From the NCBI GenBank assembly GCA_029747585.1, contig JAPEVF010000144.1, forward strand, positions 1 to 53,493: a stretch of DNA of 53,493 bases, given 5' to 3'. Position numbers and translations under genes: made by a program. Below are positions 34,355-43,275 of this stretch, in pieces. Origin of the DNA: Pleurotus djamor. Its lineage: Eukaryota; Basidiomycota; Agaricomycetes; Agaricales; Pleurotaceae. The notes under the pieces were generated by a model that worked only from the letters and a program-made list of their open reading frames with translations, did not search any database and was not told the origin of the DNA. Position 1 is the first letter of the stretch, and every line of letters starts with the position of its first letter.

Positions 34355-34759
34355 GAGGGCAGCCGATGAATAGAATAAAGACGAAACAAATGAATTCTCC
34401 CTGCAGTCCACGTCCCTTTCAGTTTACTTAGCTCTCTTCGGTCTCTCAGTTTATTCTCCGTACTGTATCAATTGATTCTTATCAACCTGGCCGTTCAGAA
34501 TGGTCGCATATAGTTGCGTCAGACCTGAGTCGTCGCGTTTATCTGCTCCTTGAAGGCAAATGGCGCTGTGACGGGTTTGGCTTCTACAGCTAAATCGCTT
34601 TCTTCCTATTTTCTCAACGAATAAGTTCAAGTCCAAGTCTCAGAGGCTCAGGTCGGTAGTCGCTGCGGTGGTCGTTTCGCGAAATTGTATATCACGTGAT
34701 ATTTCAACAACACGCCCCCCGAAGTCCTTATCCTCGTCGTTCCTCTTCTTACCTCCACC
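34355..34759. other. Intergenic, PHS1 promoter
   Basis: 404 bp with the bZIP 3' region, the 14-bp palindrome at 34689-34702 and a pyrimidine-rich stretch just before the PHS1 start. Confidence 0.6.
34689..34702. promoter_or_regulatory. 14-bp palindrome with CACGTG core
   Basis: atatcacgtgatat is a perfect palindrome 57 bp before the PHS1 start. It contains ATCACGTG, as at 4634 and 14858. Likely bHLH site; not shown by the sequence itself. Confidence 0.45.
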
Positions 34760-35769
34760 ATGTCCTCACAAAAGAAGAGTACCAAAGGTCAGAACTCCTC
34801 TGCTTTCTCAAACTCAACTTTCTCATTCTTTTCAGTCTCTCCGTTGGTCAAATTCTACCTCGTCACCTATAATGCCTTGTCCGCTATCGGCTGGGCTCTC
34901 GTCCTCGCCCAGACGATAATCCACGTCTTCGACCTCGATGGCGCGTCTGCCTCATATGCCTCAGGTTTCACCGGTGCAGCCTCATCCAGAATAACCCAAT
35001 TCCTCTCCTCATTCCCGGCATTCAAGAACTTCAGCCATTCCATGGCTAACATCGAAACGAGCCTCCCACCGGTTTTGGTTCCTTACTATCGTAGATCCCT
35101 GACGACATACGCGCGTGTGGGTGTGCTTACGGCGTATGTGCAGAGTCTCGCGATTTTGGAAGTCGTACATGTTTTGTTTGGGTTTGTGAGGAGTCCGTTG
35201 CCGACTACGGCGATGCAGGTGGCGAGTCGGTTGTTCCTTGTGTGGGGGATTGTAGAACGTTTTGACGTGGTAAGCACCTTCCCCCGCGCTGTCTTGTAGA
35301 GATTTTCCCTGATTTCGTGGGTTTGAAGACACGTCACCACCCTCTGTACACTTCCATGGTCTTCGCGTGGTCTGCTACTGAAAGCATCCGGTACCCATTC
35401 TATGCGTGTAGCTTGCTTGGCCTTGAGCCATACCCCCTGCTTTACCTCCGCTACACCACTTTCTACCTCTTGTATCCCCTGGGTGCTAGTTCGGAGGCCT
35501 TCCTTATCTGGGCGACCGTTCCTCATTCATTCCCCATGAACATCGACTTGACGTCGTTCCAAGGTGTTTGGGATTGTGCCCGTGGCGTGTTGTTCGCCAT
35601 TTGGTGGCCTGGTGCGTTATCTTTCTCCCCTCCTCCGTCTTCCACAAACTCATCATTGTGTTTAGGATTGTATGTCATGTACACCTACATGATTTCTCAA
35701 CGTCGCAAGGTGCTGCGACCACAGGGACAAAAGCTTGGGGGGACACCCAAGCACCGCAAGCATGAGTAG
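34760..35769 (+). CDS. PHS1: Very-long-chain (3R)-3-hydroxyacyl-CoA dehydratase
   Basis: Phs1/HACD is an ER membrane enzyme that removes water in the third step of very-long-chain fatty acid elongation. Exon 1 (34760-34787) gives MSSQKKSTK; a 48-nt intron with a strong polypyrimidine tract follows. Then come FYLVTYNALSAIGWALVLAQTII, VLTAYVQSLAILEVVHVLFGFV, LFLVWGIVERFDV, and after an intron (35270-35328) SMVFAWSATESIRYPFY and YTTFYLLYPLGASSEAFLIW. The Tyr in RYPFY and the Glu in GASSE match the catalytic Tyr and Glu of the family. The last exon ends in a basic RRKVL...KHRKHE tail, consistent with a cytosolic ER-retrieval end. It is convergent with the protease gene, 24 bp away. Confidence 0.92.
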
Positions 35770-35793
35770 TTTGATAATGTCCGTATATTTATA

Positions 35794-37662
35794 TCAACTA
35801 TGATTATTGATACTGGGTGCGAATCCAACTCTTGGTTCCTTGGATTGATCATAAACGCTGTACCCTGGAGGAAACGCGGTCAGCATATCAACAGGTCTTC
35901 GATAATGACATGCTTACAGCTCTTCAAGAACTCGTCGCCTAAGCATCGGTCAGTTTAGTGCCCCAAGCAGGTAGTTCAAACGTACCGATGATGGCCAGAT
36001 CGGAAGGAAACTCATCGCCAAGCCCAATGATACCCCCAACACACTTCGTTTGTCCGTCGACGTCGACTCGGCCCAGGTTGAAATCAAGCGGGTTTATGGT
36101 GTATTTGATGTTGTCGAACACCAAGGCAACTTCATGGCTAGAGGTGCATGGCATTACATAGTACTCTGCAAGACCGTTAATTCGAAATTCAATGAAGAAG
36201 ACACCCTCAAACGACGCACTGGGTCCGGAATTCGATAGAGGCTCAGCCCCGGGGATCTAGAAGGCGTCAAATCAATGAACACCTCTGGACATCAAGGAAA
36301 TCAACTTGCCTGTTCGTATAAACCATCCGCCATGGGCATCGGCAAGTAAATCAATGTTGTTCCTGTGTCGATGGCCTGCAGAACTGTGAGCTAATAGCAT
36401 CCCCAAGAGTCACTAGAAAACCCTACAGCCATCACCAGTTCCTCATCGGCAGGGGTGTATTGGTTGTCGACAGCAAAGCCAGTGAGGTGTACGGTCCAGT
36501 ACGTCTAAGCAACGGGTGAGCAATTTCACAGTCTTGATAATAGCATATAGTCGGACCTTTGACACGACTGGATGCCAGGTAATCGGACCCGATGTTTTGG
36601 TCTCGTCTGCACCTCCTAGCATAAGCTTCATTCCCATTCCCATCAGTATATGCTGTCTAGAAAGCAAGAGTACTTTCGGAACTTACCTCTGAACCAGTCT
36701 CCTTGCCACGCTCGAGGTGAACGCCGAACATTGTTCGAGCGAGGTTACCTGATGATATCAGGTTTTCGAAGAATGTTGGTTTCCCGGACATAGCAATCGA
36801 GCCGAATGCACAGCCGAGCAGACCATCACTGGGTAAAGTAGACCACTCCTCCGATTCCCTTTTGACGAGACCGATGGTTTGGTTATCAACGGCGAAAGGA
36901 CCCATACGAACTGTTTCGGTCGCGAGCTTGCCTGATACCGATCCAGAACCCTTGAATCATAACCGAAGATCAGCGAGTAAACGGTACTCATCGGAGTCAC
37001 TCCGAATAGATGCAGATGGGTCCTTACATAACTGACAGAGAATCTGGTCTTGCTATCATGATACGTAGAGCTCTGCTTCGGGTCGAACCTGGCATTCTGG
37101 CAAGTACCGTCGCAGTTCTTGTCGGGCACCCATGTATCCGCTGAACCGGTATCTACGTCCACAGCGAAGCGTTGGCAGGGCGTTCCAACACACATAGGAG
37201 CATAGTAGAGCAAGTCTATATAGTCATAGACATAGTCGGTCAGCGGGATACCAGCGAACCCGAGAGGAACAGCCCTGATTGGCTCGGATTCGTGAGGGAT
37301 ACCGATAGGGCTGGAAGAGGTAATGGCGATAGGCAACATCGAGTGGTCGGTATCGGACTGGGGAAGTGGACGTAAAAGGGCTTTCGCATTCCCGTATTTC
37401 TGCACGACCATCATGAAATCTCTGTTCTAAAGTGGCGAGCCCGTTTTAGATGCTAAATGGATATACTATGAAAAAGTAGACAGCTTACAACCGGGAAAGG
37501 TGCAAATGGCGGTATGTGGTCTGCGGCATTTGGTATTGCCCGATGTGAACGCCGAGAAAGTTGGATTTTGTAGCCTACTCGTATCTGTGGCGTTGTTGGC
37601 GCGGTCAACACGCCTTGGGCGAAAAGGAAGGAAAAGAAAGCGAAAAAGAGCGGCGAGTACAT
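35794..37662 (-). CDS. Secreted aspartic peptidase (family A1)
   Basis: A pepsin-like protease. The N terminus MYSPLFFAFFSFLFAQGVLTA is a signal peptide, followed by a propeptide-like segment. The first catalytic motif is FAVDVDTGSADTWV; the second is AIDTGTTLIYLPMP. The fold is filled by SVSGKLATETVRMG, SDGLLGCAFGSIA, LMLGGADETKTSGPITWHPV and TYWTVHLTGF. The end contains GIIGLGDEFPSDLAIIGDEFL and YSVYDQSKEPRVGFAP. About eight introns are inferred; one (36257-36309) is a textbook GC-AG intron with donor CAG|GCAAGT. It is divergent from the GH16 gene across 277 bp and likely shares regulation with it through the GATAAG array. Confidence 0.88.
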
Positions 37663-37856
37663 TAGAAACTCGGCCAGCGAGAATGTGGGGATAGTAGATG
37701 TGGTAGATGGAAAGGACGAAGGATACTCGTGCAATGACCCTCAAAGCTCAAAGCCTCGTCTGACATTATCCGCGTGTCACAAACTCCGGCCGCTGCCCCG
37801 CAATGTAAACCACCGGGGGAAGCTTGCAGTCGGGATCGAAGTATTGGGTGTGATGA

Positions 37857-37872
37857 GATAAGATAAGATAAG
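37857..37872. promoter_or_regulatory. GATAAG array between protease and glucanase genes
   Basis: Three overlapping GATAAG units (gataagataagataag) match the HGATAR site bound by fungal GATA factors of the AreA/Nit2 type, which respond to nitrogen supply. It lies 68 bp from the GH16 start and 195 bp from the protease start. Confidence 0.5.
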
Positions 37873-37939
37873 CAAACCGGGACGTAAAGTCGCCCCTGGC
37901 CGTTCCTGCTCCTCTTCTCCCTCTGCACTCACGACCGTC

Positions 37940-39198
37940 ATGCGACTCCCACTTTCCTTGGTACTCACTCTTCCAATATTGCTGCTAGTGGCTTCTCCTT
38001 CCTACATCCTGCGCGATACGTATATCGGCGAAGACTTCCTGGACAGCTGGAAATGGGAAACTTTCGATGACCCCACCCATGGACGCGTCAACTACGTCGA
38101 CCAGGAGACCGCGTCGCGGAAAAATCTTTCTTTTGGTATAGTCACTCTTTTGATTTACTCTCCTCTCGCTTTGAACGGGTCGCCTAGCATCAATAGATAA
38201 ATTCGTGATGAGGGTGGACTCCGAAAGCTTTGTTTCGCCAGAAAGTCGCGGGCGAGACAGTGTCCGAATTATATCAGACAAGGCCTACAACGATGTTATC
38301 ATGATTATAAACTTAACACACATGCCTCACGGATGCGCTGTTTGGCCCGCCTTTTGGACAATAAGCCGACAAGGACCCTGGCCGTATGGAGCAGAGGTAC
38401 GTATATTGCGCTACGTCGATGTTTGAATGCGGTTTCATTTTTCGTCAAGATCGATATCATAGAAACTGTCAACATGGACACCAAGAATCTAGCATCACTC
38501 CATACCTCCCCTTACTGTACGATGTCCCCAAATAGAGCTCAACAAGGGTGCGTACATCGTGTTCGAGCCATGGTCTCCCAAGTCGAGCTTTTCAATATTC
38601 AATTCCTTCCAGGCTAGCCGTTTCATACGACTGCGATGCGAGCCACAATTATAATCAAGGTTGCGGAACGAGATTCTCAAGAGACGACTCGGCTGGCCCT
38701 GGATTCAACGCCGCCGGTGGCGGCCGTTTCGCGATGATGAAGTCGAGGGACGAGGGCATCAAAGTGTGGCATTGGTCGAATGCAGATCCTAACATTCCGA
38801 CAGATGTCAAGAGCAACTTCGCCTACTTGGAACCAAATTCCTGGGGTCCACCCGAAGCACATTTCCCAACGAGTCAAGAGTGTGATTACGACAGTCATTT
38901 CAATTCCCACCAAGCTATCTTCGATATTACGCTCTGCGTAAGTCTATATCGTCCGCAAGCTTGACCGTACTTACAGTGCTGCGCACAGGGCGATTGGGCT
39001 GGAGATTCTCAAGCGTATACTGGCGCCAACTGCCCCGGAAGTTGTACTGATTGTATGGTTCTCTTCGCCTGTATATGTCATTTTCATTCTGATAGCATTC
39101 ATACAGATGTCGACAACCATCCCGAAGCTTTCGCAGACGCATACTGGGAGATAGATTCATTACTGGTATATGTCCCATTCTTCGGGCCTCTACAATGA
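37940..39198 (+). CDS. Secreted glycoside hydrolase family 16 glucanase
   Basis: A beta-glucanase-type enzyme that hydrolyses beta-1,3(4)-glucan bonds. It begins with signal peptide MRLPLSLVLTLPILLLVASP. Then come LDSWKWETFDDPTHGRVNYVD, VWPAFWTISRQGPWP and the catalytic motif GAEIDIIETVN, assembled over an intron and corresponding to ExDxxE, where the two Glu are nucleophile and acid/base. Later parts are LHTSPYCTMSP, CGTRFSRDDSAGPGFNAAGGG and FPTSQECDYDSHF, with many Cys. The end reads YWEIDSLLVYV. Five introns, all GT-AG. Role in wall remodelling or polymer degradation is inferred. Ends near 39198; a longer spliced end is possible. Confidence 0.88.
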
Positions 39199-39444
39199 TC
39201 AAAAAGGGATGTCTCAATTGTATCTACGTCAATGTTGAATGCATCTTAATGGATGGGAAGTTGTTGAGCGCATCCCCGTCGCGTAAGTCTTCTACTCACC
39301 GGCTATGTAGCATATATATAGCCTGGCTTGTGACCGAGAACCCGGTCGTAGTCGAGATCAACAGCCGGGAGAAGCAAAGAAGTGTGCATATGCAACAATC
39401 GAATTCTCGAAGTGGAGGAAGCAAGGAGAAAGGCACGAGGAAGG

Positions 39445-39450
39445 TATAAA
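39445..39450 (+). promoter_or_regulatory. TATA box before the AhpD-like gene
   Basis: TATAAA 99 nt before the ATG at 39549, with a further TATA-like tract (catatatata) at 39311-39320. Confidence 0.5.
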
Positions 39451-39548
39451 GGCTTCCTCAGCGGGTTGTCCAGCCCAGAGCAGCAGTGAGCCTTTATCTC
39501 GCCCCTCAAGCTCAAGGCTCAAGACAGTCGTTCTCTTTCCCTTGCAGC

Positions 39549-40477
39549 ATGCTATCCCTTGCCCAAACATTGCGTTTCGCAGTTTTGTTCCTCGCGGTCC
39601 TTCCGGCGGTTTACTCTGGGGTCATCAATGTCTCGAAGAGAGATGACGACTTACCAGCGCGTGTACCATACGTGTTCCCTCCACCAGGCACTGATGCTGT
39701 GAGTGCATTCTGCAGCAGCTAGCTCATCTGAGCTCAGACGTCGATTTCCTCCCTGATCATCAGCTTGCGGATACCATCCGCTCGAGACGGGCTAATGGAA
39801 CACTTCTGGATCTCGATGGTGTGCTGTACGTGACTCCAACACGCGAAGTTTGAACGTGTAGTGGGACCGTCGTCAAGGATGCTGACACGAGTAATCATTC
39901 AGCTTGAACGCACCTCTAATTGCTTCGGGGTGGAACGCCTTCGCTAGCGCCATAAGAAACCAAAATAGCCTTCCAGGACAGATGCGGGAACTTTTTGTCA
40001 GTTGGCGTTCCCACAAACTTTTGATTGTTGATGGGTGCACTCTAAATTAGTTTCCCCAGATTCTCAGGACGGCAGTGTTAAACTCAGCCGCATACCAATG
40101 GTACGTCCGAGAACGCCAAATCGACACGATTTCGAAACTGATTGAAGGGAAGGCTTCAACATGAATCCGTCGGACGCGCAGAGGGGTTGACTACCGTGCA
40201 GCTGCGAGTTCTTCGGTTCAACCCTCCTCTGTTGCAAACACCTGAAACTGAACGTATTTTGGGTTCTTCGCTTTCGGCTGCCATGGAGTTCGCGGATTTC
40301 ATGACCAAGAATATTCGCGTTCCAGAACGTGTTTTCACGAAGTTAAATTCGTTTTTGAACGAGCAACAGATGGTAGAAGCGGCGGCAACGGCGTCTTGCT
40401 ACAATATGGTTAGCCGATTTGTCGTTAGCTTGGACGTTGATGAAAAGATGGATGTCCCCGTTCCGGTACCTATGTAA
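39549..40477 (+). CDS. Secreted AhpD-like / carboxymuconolactone decarboxylase family protein
   Basis: The N terminus MLSLAQTLRFAVLFLAVLPA with a Ser-Gly cleavage area is a signal peptide, and KRDD just after it looks like a Kex2-type site. The mature part contains GTDALADTIRSRRANGTLLDL, LNAPLIASGWNAFASAI, GQMRELFILRTAVLNSAAYQW, LQHESVGRAEGLTTVQLRVL, and ETERILGSSLSAAMEFADF. The RELxILRxA...N..YxW...HE pattern is typical of the AhpD/CMD family; no CxxC is visible, so a peroxidase role is not supported. Five exons; alternative splicing of the end could move the stop to 40551. Export of this family member is unusual. Confidence 0.75.
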
Positions 40478-40551
40478 AATCTAAGTAGCTCGACCCCTTA
40501 CAATGATTTCAGGGACCTCCCCCTTTCCCCATCATCATGATCAGAGTTTGA

Positions 40552-40858
40552 TTCGAAGTACACCCCCGAAAAGTTGTCAGATACGTACCGAACAAGAGGG
40601 AACACCTCGCAATGAACACCTTAGATTGGGCTCAACGAGTCTTCATTGCAGCAGCGAATCCACACGGACGGTGGACAGATTAATAGAGTTGACTATACAA
40701 CGTTTCCATATTATTCCAGGCAATACGGGGTATGACGGGCAATACAAATCAAATACGCTTGAAACGCATAAATAAATAGGTATAATGTGGATAAAAATAT
40801 ACAAAAATGTATGTCGCTCAGCTGAGCGATTGCGTGACGTCCGACGTTCATGGGGTGC
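40552..40858. other. Intergenic, 3' ends of the AhpD-like and ICMT-like genes
   Basis: Convergent interval with AT-rich tail at 40770-40815; no gene seen. Confidence 0.6.
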
Positions 40859-41629
40859 TTAGTATACTCCAGGGATGAGTCTGTAGGGGACGCGCTCCGC
40901 CCAGGCGTCCCACTCAGGTCCGAAGTTCTGCTTCATAAGCGCGTCCTCCGTCCAAGTCCTCTTGACAAGAGCGCTGGTAATCAGGACCATGACCACCGCG
41001 ACCACCAATAAAATCATCTGGCCTAAGACCGTCGCCGAGACTCCGCATTCTCGGAACCACGATCCAGGAGATAGGTGATACGCGACAATCCCAAGGACGG
41101 TCATCGGAACGCCTGTGTAGCTCGGGTGCCGGACGTATGCGTAAGGGCCGTTGGTGATCAGCCTGTGCTGGTTTAATATGGCCACTTCGAAGGTGAAGAG
41201 CGGTCCCAAGGCGACATAGGATGCATAGCGAATAAATCCAGCTGCCACGGTGAGGAATATCCCTAGGAAGAATAAGGGAGATAATCCTATGCGGGAGGCG
41301 GTTTGTATGCCTGCGGGACACAGCAATGCTAGAAGGTCTTGGGATCCTGAGTATGGGATATTGGTAGCGAGGATGCAAGCTATTTCTGCCACAGCCCCAG
41401 CCATGCAAACAGCCTGTAAACCGGGGTTGAGAGGGGAATCATTTCTAAGCGATTAACAACTTACTTCTACGATGAGCCGGCCAATGCCTTGGGTGATGAC
41501 ACGGTCGTGTCTTGTGTGGAGGACTTCACGGCCTTTCTCGGGAGGAGGATTGGGAGGCGTGGCGGAGACATGCAAGGCAGCCATGGCCAAGAAAATGAAG
41601 GGGATTCTGAAAAGTGATGTGTTCGACAT
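40859..41629 (-). CDS. ICMT-like membrane methyltransferase
   Basis: Two exons. Start MSNTSLFRIPFIFLAMAALH, with hydrophobic helices through SLLALLCPAGIQTASRIG-like segments and FFLGIFLTVAAGFIRYASYVALG. The family signature is LITNGPYAYVRHPSYTG...LG, close to the RHPxYxG motif of isoprenylcysteine carboxyl methyltransferases (ICMT/PEMT-like). The end has EDALMKQNFGPEWDAWAERVPYRLIPGVY, the acidic ExxL...FGxEWxxYxxRVPYRLIP pattern of ICMT C termini. ICMT methylates prenylated Cys in the ER; a fungal relative could act on other substrates. Introns: one, 41460-41409 (about). Confidence 0.75.
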
Positions 41630-42141
41630 GTTCGTGTTGGTAGAGTGGGTTGTTGGAAGTGGTTGTTGAGAGCGGTGAATGTTGAATATACTTCGCATCT
41701 TCCGTCTCTCTTAAAGCATCTCAGCTCCGTTGTTGTCGCGCCAAATACCATACATGGGTGCCTCGGTATGGCACGGAATTTGGCTGTGCCAGGGTGCGGG
41801 AATGATAGAGGGCGGGCATTTATTGGCCCTCATTCCATGGAAGTCGGGGTGTATAGCATCCCCATCAGGCGTAATACTGCGGGAACACGAGTAAGTAGAT
41901 GGTTGCAACTAGTCAGACGGGAGGTGTCTTGCGGCTGTTTCGACCCTGGCTCTTAGCAGTCGAACAGAGTCATCATAGGTCATCATGTGGGGACGGATCA
42001 CAGGAACAGTTGCAACACATCAAATTCTAGGCAATTGTGCATTAAAAAGTGGGCAGGGCAACTGCAGGGAGGGATACATGCACAACTATGGACGAATCGT
42101 GTCTCTACGATGATGGCCAGCGTTGGAAAGTACACCGCTCT
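41630..42141. other. Intergenic, ICMT-like promoter and OSCP 3' region
   Basis: 512 bp, short open frames only; no supported gene and no obvious repeat. Confidence 0.6.
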
Positions 42142-42914
42142 TCAAACGGATTCTGTAATGGTAAAAATTGATCAGCCAAGGGACTTAAAATGAGCGGGCC
42201 CGCGAGGCAAGGAAACATACGTTGAAGGACATTGTTAAGCTTTGTGACGCGTGATTGGACGCTCAGGTCGATTGACTTATCCCCGAAGTCCACGACAAAG
42301 CCGCCCAGAAGAGAAGGGTTGACCTATAATAAATACGAGCTTTTTTAGGAATTATAACTCGTTTCGTCGCCACGAGGTTACGTTACCTTGTTCTGGAGTT
42401 TGAGGGTTTTGGCCTGTTGACCGGCTTGCGAGCCCTTGAGCGAGGTCTCCAAACGAGTGAGGATGTCCTTGGGCAAGGGGGCGGCGGAAGTGACAATGAC
42501 AGTCAATTCGCCCTTATACTGTGCAACACGCTCGTTGAAACCCTCGATAACACCCTCTGTCTCCGTCAAACGTCCATTCTCCGATAATAGCGTCAAAAGG
42601 TTTTTCGTAATGTCGGACAGAGGTTCCTTCTTCCCGGTAGCTGAGTCCAACTTTGAAAAGAGTGCGTTGAGACCTGCAATGCGGTCCTTGTTGGACAAAG
42701 TAGGATTCGCGATGAACGAGCCGACCTCTGGAGAGGATTTAATGGTCGAGGCTACGGCTGCAAGCTCAGCGTGGACCTTGGTGAGGGTCTGCGGAGATTT
42801 TGCGAGGGCGGCTGAGTAGGCTGCGTTTGAGTATTTTGTCGCGATGGCAGACGCAGCGCGGCGGCCCAAGCCTGGGGCAGCAGAGACAGCACGAGCGGTG
42901 GCCGAGAGCAGCAT
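42142..42914 (-). CDS. ATP5: ATP synthase OSCP subunit
   Basis: OSCP links F1 to the stator of mitochondrial ATP synthase. The N terminus MLLSATARAVSAAPGLGRRA is a targeting peptide, then YSNAAYSAALAKSPQTLTKV, SGSFIANPTLSNKDRIAGL-like helices and LLTLLSENGRLTETEGVIEGF. The second domain reads RVAQYKGELTVIVTSAAPLPK, then, after an intron, VNPSLLGGFVVDFGDKSIDL and VTKLNNVLQQSV, a classical OSCP end obtained by splicing the last codons (intron 42208-42151 region). Start 42914 is favoured over an in-frame ATG at 43079, because it fits a targeting peptide. Confidence 0.92.
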
Positions 42915-43275
42915 TGAGGAAGAGTTGGTTTGAGCGGGAGGACGTGAGTGGAAGAGATCGGGGCGGTCACCAATGTGGCGGAGATTCCGGCAGATGCCGA
43001 TGGAGCCGACTTGAGTGAGCCGAGTTGTCAGCCTCAACGCGGACACGATGAATTCAACTCCAATGATTCTAGGGGCCATGTTTCTCTGACCTCGACCATC
43101 ACCATCTCCCTCCTTCAGCACACGGCGAACACGCCTTTCCTAGACATATAAGGGGAAAACCAGAACAATAGGTCTGTTGTACTTCACACAACAATGGCCA
43201 CGCGCGCAGCACGCTCATTCTCGTCCTGATATTTCAGCAGCCCGTCTCAGCCCATCCACTCCCTCATCCCATTAG
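42915..43275. other. Divergent promoter, OSCP and TRP-like gene
   Basis: 361 bp between two divergent start codons. It contains pyrimidine-rich tracts near 43200-43275 but no clear CACGTG, CRE or GATA site. Confidence 0.6.

Noticed and set aside
34760..41629. Secondary-metabolite or degradation gene cluster
   Set aside because: Secreted hydrolases are adjacent but their families are unrelated and interleaved with housekeeping genes.
42915..43079. Longer OSCP start
   Set aside because: The extra 55 residues do not form a targeting peptide; the later ATG gives a normal one.
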